DNA from: Nephrocerus scutellatus
Lineage: Eukaryota > Arthropoda > Insecta > Diptera > Pipunculidae
Direction: 5' to 3'
DNA length: 64,000 nt
NCBI GenBank assembly: GCA_947095585.1
Contig: OX352766.1
Coordinates: 24,661,811-24,725,810 of the forward strand
The notes below the pieces were generated by a model, which saw nothing but the letters and a program-made list of their open reading frames with translations, was not told the origin of the DNA and did not search any database. Both the position numbers and the translations under genes were made by a program. Below, piece after piece: positions 22,351-34,090 of the stretch (the first letter of the stretch is position 1; each line of letters opens with the position of its first letter).

Positions 22351-23265
22351 CCCACACTTTTGTCTTCCTAAAGGAACAATCTATAGAATAGAATTAACTA
22401 GATTACAATGCAGAGGGGATGAGGCAGTTGTGCATCAGTTTGAACATTTGCTATTTTCATGAAATTCTCCAATTTGGAGGTTCGCTGTCAAGCGGATTGG
22501 CCAGTTCCTAGAGATGTCTCACTAAATTGACCCACACTTTTGTCTTCCTAAAGGAATAATCTATAGAATATAATTAACTAGATTACAATGCAGAGTGGAT
22601 TAGGCAGTTGTGCATCGGTTTGAACATTTGCTATTTTCATGAAATTCTCAAATTTGGAGGTTCGCTGTCAAGCGGATTGGCCAGTTCAGAGAGATGTCTC
22701 ACTAAATTGACCCACACCAATGTCTTCCTAAAGGAAAAAACTGTCGAATATAATTTGTTAGATTACAATACAGAGGAGAGGAAGCAGTTCTGCATGGGTT
22801 TGAACATTTGCTATTTTCATGAAATTCTCCAATTTGGAGGTTCGCTGTCTAGCGGATTGGCCAGTTCCTAGAGATGCCTCACTAAATTAACCCACACTTG
22901 TATCTTCTTAAAGGAATAATCTATAGAATAGAATTAACTAGATTACAATGCAGAGGGGATTAGGCAGTTGTGCATCGGTTTGAACATTTGCTATTTTCAT
23001 GAAATTCACCAATTTGAAGGTTCGCTGTCAAGCGGATTGGCCAGTTCAGAGAGATGTCTCACTAAATTGACCCACACCTGTGTCTTTCTAAAGGAATAAA
23101 CTATCGAATATAATTTGTTAGATTACAATACAGAGGAGAGGAAGCAGTTCTGCATGGGTTTGAACATTTGCTATTTTCATAAAATTCTCAAATTTGGAGG
23201 TTCGCTGTCAAGCGGATTGGCCAGTTCAGAGAGATGTTTCACTAAATTGACCCACACCTGTGTCT

Positions 23266-23439
23266 TTCTAAAGGAATAAACTATCGAATATAATTTGTTA
23301 GATTACAATACAGAGGAGAGGAAGCAGTTCTGCATGGGTTTGAACATTTTTCATGAAATTCTCAAAATTGGAGGTTCGCTGTCAAGCGGATTGGCCAGTT
23401 CAAAGAGATGTCTCACTAAATTCACCCACACCTGTGTCT
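23266..23439 (+). repeat. 174-bp monomer (type M), reference copy
   Basis: TTGAACATTTGCTATTTTCATG is shortened to GAACATTTTTCATG, a 6-bp deletion that keeps the reading frame. It is followed by CTCAAAATTGG and TTCAAAGAGATG with CACTAAATTCACCC. Seven copies are present, with ACATTTTTC at 23344, 26146, 35361, 36411, 37979, 39413 and 41004. All are followed by a monomer with CTAAAAGAATAAAC and AATTTGGTAG (TTTTGTAG at 41130). Confidence 0.9.
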
Positions 23440-24524
23440 TTCTAAAAGAATAAACTATCGAATATAATTTGGTAGATTACAATACAGAGGAGAGGAAGCA
23501 GTTCTGCATGGGTTTGAACATTTGCTATTTTCATGAAATTCTCAAATTTGGAGGTTCGCTGTCAAGCGGATTGGCCAGTTCAGAGAGATGTGTCACTAAA
23601 TTGACCTACACCTGTGTCTTTCTAAAGGAATAAACTATCGAATATAATTTGTTAGATAACAATACAGAGGAGAGGAAGCAGTTCTGCATCGGTTTGAACA
23701 TTTGCTATTTTCATGAAATTCTCCAATTTGGAGGTTTCCTAGAGATGTCTTACTCAATTACCCCACACCTGTGTCTTCCTAAAGGAATAATCTATCGAAT
23801 ATAATTTGTTAGATTACAATACAGAGGAGAGGAAGCAGTTCTGCATCGGTTTGAACATTTGCTATTTTCATGAAATTCTCCAATTTGGAGGTTCGCTGTC
23901 TAGCGGATTGGCCAGTTCCTAGAGATGTCTCACTAAATTGACCCACACTTTTGTCTTCCTAAAGGAATAATCTATAGAATATAATTAACTAGATTACAAT
24001 ACAGAGGAGAGGAAGCAGTTCTGCATGGGTTTGAACATCTGCTATTTTCATGAAATTCTCAAATTTGGAGGTTCGCTGTCAAGCGGATTGGCCAGTTCAG
24101 AGAGATGTCTGACTAAATTGACCCACACCTGTGTCTTTCTAAAGGAATAAACTATCGTATATAATTTGTTAGATTACAATACAGAGGAGAGGAAGCAGTT
24201 CTGCATGGGTTTGAACATTTGCTATTTTCATAAAATTCTCAAATTTGGAGGTTCGCTGTCAAGCGGATTGGCCAGTTCAGAGAGATGTCTCACTAAATTG
24301 ACCCACACCTGTGTCTTTCTAAAGGAATAACTATCGAATATAATTTGTTATATTACAATACAGAGGAGAGGAAGCAGTTCTGCATGGGTTTGAACATTTG
24401 CTATTTTCATGAAATTCTCAAAATTGGAGGTTCGCTGTCAAGTGGATTGGCCAGTTCAAAGAGATGTCTCACTAAATTGACCCACACCTGTGTCTTTCTA
24501 AAAGAATAAACTATCGAATATAAT

Positions 24525-25049
24525 TTGGTAGATTACAATACAGAGGAGAGGAAGCAGTTCTGCATGGGTTTGAGCATTTGCTATTTTCATGAAATTCTCA
24601 AATTTGGAGGTACGCTGTTAAGCGGATTGGCCAGTTCAGAGAGATGTCTCACTAAATTGACCCACACCTGTGTCTTTCTAAAGAAATATGCTATCGAATA
24701 TAATTTGCTAGATTACATGACAGAGGAGAGGAAGCAGTTCTGCATGGGTTTGAACATTTGCTATTTTCATGAAATTCTCAAATTTGGAGGTTCGCTGTCA
24801 AGCGGATTGGCCAGTTCAGAGAGATGTCTCACTAAATTGACCCACACCAATGTCTTCCTAAAGGAAAAAACTGTCGAATATAAGTTGTTAGATTACAATA
24901 CAGAGGAGAGGAAGCAGTTCTGCATGGGTTTGAACATTTGCTATTTTCATGAAATTCTCAAATTTGGAGGTTCGCTGTCAAGCGGATTGGCCAGTTCAGA
25001 GAGATGTGTCACTAAATTGACCTACACCTGTGTCTTTCTAAAGGAATAA
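24525..25049 (+). other. Open frame of 174 codons across three monomers, probably not a gene
   Basis: This is the longest open frame in the window. It starts at ATG in AATTTGGTAG (a change that also removes the TTAG context), crosses a monomer with AAGAAATATGCTATCG, then an H-like monomer with AAAACTGTCG, and ends at GAATAA. The predicted product is a 60-residue repeat with LGICYFHEIL-like and CLTKLTHT-like segments and has no domain I recognise. Shortened paralogues at 27327-27671 and 42185-42529 stop at GAATAA one monomer earlier. I see no promoter, splice or poly(A) evidence, and a 60-codon period makes such frames expected. Confidence 0.55.
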
Positions 25050-25879
25050 ACTATCGAATATAATTTGTTAGATAACAATACAGAGGAGAGGAAGCAGTTC
25101 TGCATCGGTTTGAACATTTGCTATTTTCATGAAATTCTCCAATTTGGAGGTTTCCTAGAGATGTCTTACTCAATTACCCCACACCTGTGTCTTCCTAAAG
25201 GAATAATCTATCGAATATAATTTGTTAGATTACAATACAGAAGAGAGGAAGCAGTTCTGCATCGGTTTGAACATTTGCTATTTTCATGAAATTCTCCAAT
25301 TTGGAGGTTCGCTGTCAAGCGGATTGGCCAGTTCCTAGAGATGTCTCACTAAATTGACCCACACCTGTGTCTTTCTAAAGGAATAAACTATCGAATATAA
25401 TTTGTTAGATTACAATACAGAGGAGAAGAAGCAGTTCTGCATGGGTTTGAACATTTGCTATTTTCATGAAATTCTCAAATTTGGAGGTGCGCTGTCAAGC
25501 GGATTGGCCAGTTCAGAGAGATGTCTCACTAAATTGACCTACACCATTGTCTTTCTAAAGGAATAAACTATCGAATAATATTTGTTAGATTACAATACAG
25601 AGGAGAGGAAGCAGTTCTGCATCGGTTTGAACATTTGCTATTTTCGTGAAATTCTCAAATTTTGAGGTTCGCTGTCTAGCGGATTGGCCAGTTCCTAGAG
25701 ATGCCTCACTAAATTAACCCACACTTGTATCTTCTTAAAGGAATAATCTATAGAATAGAATTAACTAGATTACAATGCAGAGGGGATTAGGCAGTTGTGC
25801 ATCGGTTTGAACATTTGCTATTTTCATGAAATTCACCAATTTGAAGGTTCGCTGTCAAGCGGATTGGCCAGTTCAGAGA

Positions 25880-25910
25880 GATGTCTCACTAAATTGAATA
25901 ATCTATAGAA
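25880..25910 (+). other. 25-bp deletion junction
   Basis: ACTAAATTGAATAATCTATAG joins the ATTGA of one monomer to the ATAATC of the next, removing the ACCCACAC...CTAAAGG linker (25 bp) and giving a 155-bp monomer. GA is shared by both sides of the break. I saw this only once. It distinguishes the second 2802-bp unit from the first. Confidence 0.8.
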
Positions 25911-28167
25911 TATAATTAACTAGATTACAATGCAGAGGGGATTAGGCAGTTGTGCATCGGTTTGAACATTTGCTATTTTCATAAAATTCTCAAATTTGGA
26001 GGTTCGCTGTCAAGCGGATTGGCCAGTTCAGAGAGATGTTTCACTAAATTGACCCACACCTGTGTCTTTCTAAAGGAATAAACTATCGAATATAATTTGT
26101 TAGATTACAATACAGAGGAGAGGAAGCAGTTCTGCATGGGTTTGAACATTTTTCATGAAATTCTCAAAATTGGAGGTTCGCTGTCAAGCGGATTGGCCAG
26201 TTCAAAGAGATGTCTCACTAAATTCACCCACACCTGTGTCTTTCTAAAAGAATAAACTATCGAATATAATTTGGTAGATTACAATACCGAGGAGAGGAAG
26301 CAGTTCTGCATGGGTTTGAACATTTGCTATTTTCATGAAATTCTCAAATTTGGAGGTTCGCTGTCAAGCGGATTGGCCAGTTCAGAGAGATGTGTCACTA
26401 AATTGACCTACACCTGTGTCTTTCTAAAGGAATAAACTATCGAATATAATTTGTTAGATAACAATACAGAGGAGAGGAAGCAGTTCTGCATCGGTTTGAA
26501 CATTTGCTATTTTCATGAAATTCTCCAATTTGGAGGTTTCCTAGAGATGTCTTACTCAATTACCCCACACCTGTGTCTTCCTAAAGGAATAATCTATCGA
26601 ATATAATTTGTTAGATTACAATACAGAGGAGAGGAAGCAGTTCTGCATCGGTTTGAACATTTGCTATTTTCATGAAATTCTCCAATTTGGAGGTTCGCTG
26701 TCTAGCGGATTGGCCAGTTCCTAGAGATGTCTCACTAAATTGACCCACACTTTTGTCTTCCTAAAGGAACAATCTATAGAATATAATTAACTAGATTACA
26801 ATACAGAGGAGAGGAAGCAGTTCTGCATGGGTTTGAACATCTGCTATTTTCATGAAATTCTCAAATTTGGAGGTTCGCTGTCAAGCGGATTGGCCAGTTC
26901 AGAGAGATGTCTCACTAAATTGACCCACACCTGTGTCTTTCTAAAGGAATAAACTATCGAATATAATTTGTTAGATTACAATACAGAGGAGAGGAAGCAG
27001 TTCTGCATGGGTTTGAACATTTGCTATTTTCATAAAATTCTCAAATTTGGAGGTTCGCTGTCAAGCGGATTGGCCAGTTCAGAGAGATGTCTCACTAAAT
27101 TGACCCACACCTGTGTCTTTCTAAAGGAATAACTATCGAATATAATTTGTTAGATTACAATACAGAGGAGAGGAAGCAGTTCTGCATGGGTTTGAACATT
27201 TGCTATTTTCATGAAATTCTCAAAATTGGTGGTTCGCTGTCAAGTAGATTGGCCAGTTCAAAGAGATGTCTCACTAAATTGACCCACACCTGTGTCTTTC
27301 TAAAAGAATAAGCTATCGAATATAATTTGGTAGATTACAATACAGAGGAGAGGAAGCAGTTCTGCATGGGTTTGAGCATTTGCTATTTTCATGAAATTCT
27401 CAAATTTGGAGGTACGCTGTTAAGCGGATTGGCCAGTTCAGAGAGATGTCTCACTAAATTGACCCACACCTGTGTCTTTCTAAAGGAATATGCTATCGAA
27501 TATAATTTGTTAGATTACATGACAGAGGAGAGGAAGCAGTTCTGCATGGGATTGAACATTTGCTATTTTCATGAAATTCTCAAATTTGGAGGTTCGCTGT
27601 CAAGCGGATTGGCCAGTTCAGAGAGATGTCTCACTAAATTGACCCACACCAATATCTTTCTAAAGGAATAATCTATCGAATATAATTTGTTAGATTACAA
27701 TACAGAAGAGAGGAAGCAGTTCTGCATCGGTTTGAACATTTGCTATTTTCATGAAATTCTCCAATTTGGAGGTTCGCTGTCAAGCGGATTGGCCAGTTCA
27801 GAGAGATGTGTCACTAAATTGACCTACACCTGTGTCTTTCTAAAAGAATAAACTATCGAATATAATTTGTTAGATAACAATACAGAGGAGAGGAAGCAGT
27901 TCTGCATCGGTTTGAACATTTGCTATTTTCATGAAATTCTCCAATTTGGAGGTTTCCTAGAGATGTCTTACTCAATTACCCCACACCTGTGTCTTCCTAA
28001 AGGAATAATCTATCGAATATAATTTGTTAGATTACAATACAGAAGAGAGGAAGCAGTTCTGCATCGGTTTGAACATTTGCTATTTTCATGAAATTCTCCA
28101 ATTTGGAGGTTCGCTGTCAAGCGGATTGGCCAGTTCCTAGAGATGTCTCACTAAATTGACCCACACT

Positions 28168-31100
28168 TTTGTCTTCCTAAAGGAACAATCTATAGAATAG
28201 AATTAAATAGATTACAATGCAGAGGGGATGAGGCAGTTGTGCATCAGTTTGAACATTTGCTATTTTCATGAAATTCTCCAATTTGTAGGTTCGCTGTCAA
28301 GCGGATTGGCCAGTTCAGAGAGATGTCTCACTAAATTGACCCACACCTGTGTCTTTCTAAAGGAATAAACTATCGAATATAATTTGTTAGATTACAATAC
28401 AGAGGAGAAGAAGCAGTTCTGCATGGGTTTGAACATTTGCTATTTTCATGAAATTCTCAAATTTGGAGGTGCGCTGTCAAGCGGATTGGCCAGTTCAGAG
28501 AGATGTCTCACTAAATTGACCTACACCATTGTCTTTCTAAAGGAATAAACTATCGAATAAAATTTGTTAGATTACAATACAGAGGAGAGGAAGCAGTTCT
28601 GCATCGGTTTGAACATTTGCTATTTTCGTGAAATTCTCAAATTTGGAGGTTCGCTGTCAAGCGGATTGGCCAGTTCAGAGAGATGTCTCACTAAATTGAC
28701 CTACACCTGTGTCTTTCTAAAGGAATAAACTATCGAATATAATTTGTTAGATTACAATACAGAAGAGAGGAAGCAGTTCTGCATCGGTTTGAACATTTGC
28801 TATTTTCATGAAATTCTCCAATTTGGAGGTTCACTGTCAAGGGGATTGGCCAGTTCCTAGAGATGTCTCACTAAATTGACCCACACTTTTGTCTTCCTAA
28901 AGGAACAATCTATAGAATAGAATTAAATAGATTACAATGCAGAGGGGATGAGGCAGTTGTGCATCAGTTTGAACATTTGCTATTTTCATGAAATTCTCCA
29001 ATTTGGAGGTTCGCTGTCAAGCGGATTGGCCAGTTCAGAGAGATGTCTCACTAAATTGACCCACACCTGTGTCTTTCTAAAGGAATAAACTATCGAATAT
29101 AATTTGTTAGATTACAATACAGAGGAGAAGAAGCAGTTCTGCATGGGTTTGAACATTTGCTATTTTCATGAAATTCTCAAATTTGGAGGTGCGCTGTCAA
29201 GCGGATTGGCCAGTTCAGAGAGATGTGTCACTAAATTGACCTACACCTGTGTCTTTCTAAAAGAATAAACTATCGAATATAATTTGTTAGATAACAATAC
29301 AGAGGAGAGGAAGCAGTTCTGCATCGGTTTGAACATTTGCTATTTTCATGAAATTCTCCAATTTGGAGGTTTCCTAGAGATGTCTTACTCAATTACCCCA
29401 CACCTGTGTCTTCCTAAAGGAATAATCTATCGAATATAATTTGTTAGATTACAATACAGAAGAGAGGAAGCAGTTCTGCATGGGATTGAACATTTGCTAT
29501 TTTCATGAAATTCTCAAATTTGGAGGTTCGCTGTCAAGCGGATTGGCCAGTTCAGAGAGATGTCTCACTAAATTGACCCACACCAATATCTTCCTAAAGG
29601 AATAATCTATCGAATATAATTTGTTAGATTACAATACAGAAGAGAGGAAGCAGTTCTGCATCGGTTTGAACATTTGCTATTTTCATGAAATTCTCCAATT
29701 TGGAGGTTCGCTGTCAAGCGGATTGGCCAGTTCAGAGAGATGTGTCACTAAATTGACCTACACCTGTGTCTTTCTAAAAGAATAAACTATCGAATATAAT
29801 TTGTTAGATAACAATACAGAGGAGAGGAAGCAGTTCTGCATCGGTTTGAACATTTGCTATTTTCATGAAATTCTCCAATTTGGAGGTTTCCTAGAGATGT
29901 CTTACTCAATTACCCCACACCTGTGTCTTCCTAAAGGAATAATCTATCGAATATAATTTGTTAGATTACAATACAGAAGAGAGGAAGCAGTTCTGCATCG
30001 GTTTGAACATTTGCTATTTTCATGAAATTCTCCAATTTGGAGGTTCGCTGTCAAGCGGATTGGCCAGTTCCTAGAGATGTCTCACTAAATTGACCCACAC
30101 TTTTGTCTTCCTAAAGGAACAATCTATAGAATAGAATTAAATAGATTACAATGCAGAGGGGATGAGGCAGTTGTGCATCAGTTTGAACATTTGCTATTTT
30201 CATGAAATTCTCCAATTTGGAGGTTCGCTGTCAAGCGGATTGGCCAGTTCAGAGAGATGTCTCACTAAATTGACCCACACCTGTGTCTTTCTAAAGGAAT
30301 AAACTATCGAATATAATTTGTTAGATTACAATACAGAGGAGAAGAAGCAGTTCTGCATGGGTTTGAACATTTGCTATTTTCATGAAATTCTCAAATTTGG
30401 AGGTGCGCTGTCAAGCGGATTGGCCAGTTCAGAGAGATGTGTCACTAAATTGACCTACACCATTGTCTTTCTAAAGGAATAAACTATCGAATAAAATTTG
30501 TTAGATTACAATACAGAGGAGAGGAAGCAGTTCTGCATCGGTTTGAACATTTGCTATTTTCGTGAAATTCTCAAATTTGGAGGTTCGCTGTCAAGCGGAT
30601 TGGCCAGTTCAGAGAGATGTCTCACTAAATTGACCTACACCTGTGTCTTTCTAAAGGAATAAACTATCGAATATAATTTGTTAGATTACAATACAGAAGA
30701 GAGGAAGCAGTTCTGCATCGGTTTGAACATTTGCTATTTTCATGAAATTCTCCAATTTGGAGGTTCACTGTCAAGGGGATTGGCCAGTTCCTAGAGATGT
30801 CTCACTAAATTGACCCACACTTTTGTCTTCCTAAAGGAACTATCTATAGAATAGAATTAAATAGATTACAATGCAGAGGGGATGAGGCAGTTGTGCATCA
30901 GTTTGAACATTTGCTATTTTCATGAAATTCTCCAATTTGGAGGTTCGCTGTCAAGCGGACTGGCCAGTTCAGAGAGATGTCTCACTAAATTGACCCACAC
31001 CTGTGTCTTTCTAAAGGAATAAACTATCGAATATAATTTGTTAGATTACAATACAGAGGAGAAGAAGCAGTTCTGCATGGGTTTGAACATTTGCTATTTT

Positions 31101-34090
31101 CATGAAATTCTCAAATTTGGAGGTGCGCTGTCAAGCGGATTGGCCAGTTCAGAGAGATGTGTCACTAAATTGACCTACACCTGTGTCTTTCTAAAAGAAT
31201 AAACTATCGAATATAATTTGTTAGATAACAATACAGAGGAGAGGAAGCAGTTCTGCATCGGTTTGAACATTTGCTATTTTCATGAAATTCTCCAATTTGG
31301 AGGTTTCCTAGAGATGTCTTACTCAATTACCCCACACCTGTGTCTTCCTAAAGGAATAATCTATCGAATATAATTTGTTAGATTACAATACAGAAGAGAG
31401 GAAGCAGTTCTGCATCGGTTTGAACATTTGCTATTTTCATGAAATTCTCCAATTTGGAGGTTCGCTGTCAAGCGGATTGGCCAGTTCCTAGAGATGTCTC
31501 ACTAAATTGACCCACACTTTTGTCTTCCTAAAGGAACAATCTATAGAATAGAATTAAATAGATTACAATGCAGAGGGGATGAGGCAGTTGTGCATCAGTT
31601 TGAACATTTGCTATTTTCATGAAATTCTCCAATTTGGAGGTTCGCTGTCAAGCGGATTGGCCAGTTCAGAGAGATGTCTCACTAAATTGACCCACACCTG
31701 TGTCTTTCTAAAGGAATAAACTATCGAATATAATTTGTTAGATTACAATACAGAGGAGAAGAAGCAGTTCTGCATGGGTTTGAACATTTGCTATTTTCAT
31801 GAAATTCTCAAATTTGGAGGTGCGCTGTCAAGCGGATTGGCCAGTTCAGAGAGATGTCTCACTAAATTGACCTACACCATTGTCTTTCTAAAGGAATAAA
31901 CTATCCAATAAAATTTGTTAGATTACAATACAGAGGAGAGGAAGCAGTTCTGCATCGGTTTGAACATTTGCTATTTTCGTGAAATTCTCCAATTTGGAGG
32001 TTCGCTGTCAAGCGGACTGGCCAGTTCAGAGAGATGTCTCACTAAATTGACCCACACCTGTGTCTTTCTAAAGGAATAAACTATCGAATATAATTTGTTA
32101 GATTACAATACAGAGGAGAAGAAGCAGTTCTGCATGGGTTTGAACATTTGCTATTTTCATGAAATTCTCAAATTTGGAGGTGCGCTGTCAAGCGGATTGG
32201 CCAGTTCAGAGAGATGTCTCACTAAATTGACCTACACCATTGTCTTTCTAAAGGAATAAACTATCCAATAAAATTTGTTAGATTACAATACAGAGGGGAT
32301 GAGGCAGTTGTGCATCAGTTTGAACATTTGCTATTTTCATGAAATTCTCAAATTTGGAGGTTCGCTGTCAAGCGGATTGGCCAGTTCAGAGAGATGTCTC
32401 ACTAAATTGACCCACACCTTTGTCTTTCTAAAGGAATAAACTATCGAATGTAATTTGTTAGATTACAATACAGAGGAGAGGAAGCAGTTCTGCATGGGTT
32501 TGAACATTTGCTATTTTAATGAAATTCTCCAATTCGGAGGTTCGCTGTCAAGCGGATTGGCCAGTTCAGAGAGATGTCTCACTAAATTGACCCACACTTT
32601 TGTCTTTCTAAAGGAATAAACTATCGAATATAATTTGTTAGATTACAATACAGAAGAGAGGAAGCAGTTCTGCATCGGTTTGAACATTTGCTATTTTCAT
32701 GAAATTCTCCAATTTGGAGGTTCACTGTCAAGGGGATTGGCCAGTTCCTAGAGATGTCTCACTAAATTGACCCACACTTTTGTCTTCCTAAAGGAACTAT
32801 CTATAGAATAGAATTAAATAGATTACAATGCAGAGGGGATGAGGCAGTTGTGCATCAGTTTGAACATTTGCTATTTTCATGAAATTCTCCAATTTGGAGG
32901 TTCGCTGTCAAGCGGACTGGCCAGTTCAGAGAGATGTCTCACTAAATTGACCCACACCTGTGTCTTTCTAAAGGAATAAACTATCGAATATAATTTGTTA
33001 GATTACAATACAGAGGAGAAGAAGCAGTTCTGCATGGGTTTGAACATTTGCTATTTTCATGAAATTCTCAAATTTGGAGGTGCGCTGTCAAGCGGATTGG
33101 CCAGTTCAGAGAGATGTGTCACTAAATTGACCTACACCTGTGTCTTTCTAAAAGAATAAACTATCGAATATAATTTGTTAGATAACAATACAGAGGAGAG
33201 GAAGCAGTTCTGCATCGGTTTGAACATTTGCTATTTTCATGAAATTCTCCAATTTGGAGGTTTCCTAGAGATGTCTTACTCAATTACCCCACACCTGTGT
33301 CTTCCTAAAGGAATAATCTATCGAATATAATTTGTTAGATTACAATACAGAAGAGAGGAAGCAGTTCTGCATCGGTTTGAACATTTGCTATTTTCATGAA
33401 ATTCTCCAATTTGGAGGTTCGCTGTCAAGCGGATTGGCCAGTTCCTAGAGATGTCTCACTAAATTGACCCACACTTTTGTCTTCCTAAAGGAACAATCTA
33501 TAGAATAGAATTAAATAGATTACAATGCAGAGGGGATGAGGCAGTTGTGCATCAGTTTGAACATTTGCTATTTTCATGAAATTCTCCAATTTGGAGGTTC
33601 GCTGTCAAGCGGATTGGCCAGTTCAGAGAGATGTCTCACTAAATTGACCCACACCTGTGTCTTTCTAAAGGAATAAACTATCGAATATAATTTGTTAGAT
33701 TACAATACAGAGGAGAAGAAGCAGTTCTGCATGGGTTTGAACATTTGCTATTTTCATGAAATTCTCAAATTTGGAGGTGCGCTGTCAAGCGGATTGGCCA
33801 GTTCAGAGAGATGTCTCACTAAATTGACCTACACCATTGTCTTTCTAAAGGAATAAACTATCCAATAAAATTTGTTAGATTACAATACAGAGGAGAGGAA
33901 GCAGTTCTGCATCGGTTTGAACATTTGCTATTTTCGTGAAATTCTCAAATTTGGAGGTTCGCTGTCAAGCGGATTGGCCAGTTCAGAGAGATGTCTCACT
34001 AAATTGACCTACACCTGTGTCTTTCTAAAGGAATAAACTATCGAAAATAATTTGTTAGATTACAATACAGAGGAGAGGAACCAGTTCTGC
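28168..34090 (+). repeat. 1934-bp higher-order repeat family (11-mer), about three units
   Basis: GGTTTCC junctions at 27951, 29368, 29885, 31302 and 33259 are spaced 1417, 517, 1417 and 1957 bp. The pairs 27951/29885 and 29368/31302 give a 1934-bp unit (eleven monomers minus two 23-bp deletions). The last interval is 23 bp longer because one short monomer is absent. Recurrent marks are AATTAAATAG (B variant), GAGGAGAAGAAGC, GGTGCGCTGTC, CCATTGTCTTTC, TATCCAATAAAATTTG (31902, 32262, 33860) and TTTTCGTGAAATTC. It shares marks with the 1933-bp family, but its phase and the AAATAG mark differ. No gene is seen. Confidence 0.82.

Larger units (their letters stand above)
22351..28167 (+). repeat. 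2802-bp higher-order repeat, two units (16-mer)
   Basis: Marks recur at 2802 bp: the 6-bp deletion ACATTTTTCATG at 23344 and 26146, GGTTTCC at 23733 and 26535 and at 25149 and 27951, and the open-frame starts at 24525 and 27327. The GATGCC pair is 2827 bp apart because of a 25-bp deletion at about 25896. Sixteen monomers minus 78 bp (two 23-bp, one 25-bp, one 6-bp and one 1-bp deletion) give 2802. Unit 1 begins near the K pair (22.8 kb), and the units diverge at about 25365 and 28167. The stretch 22350-24395 is collinear with 34367-36412 (offset 12017). Confidence 0.88.
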
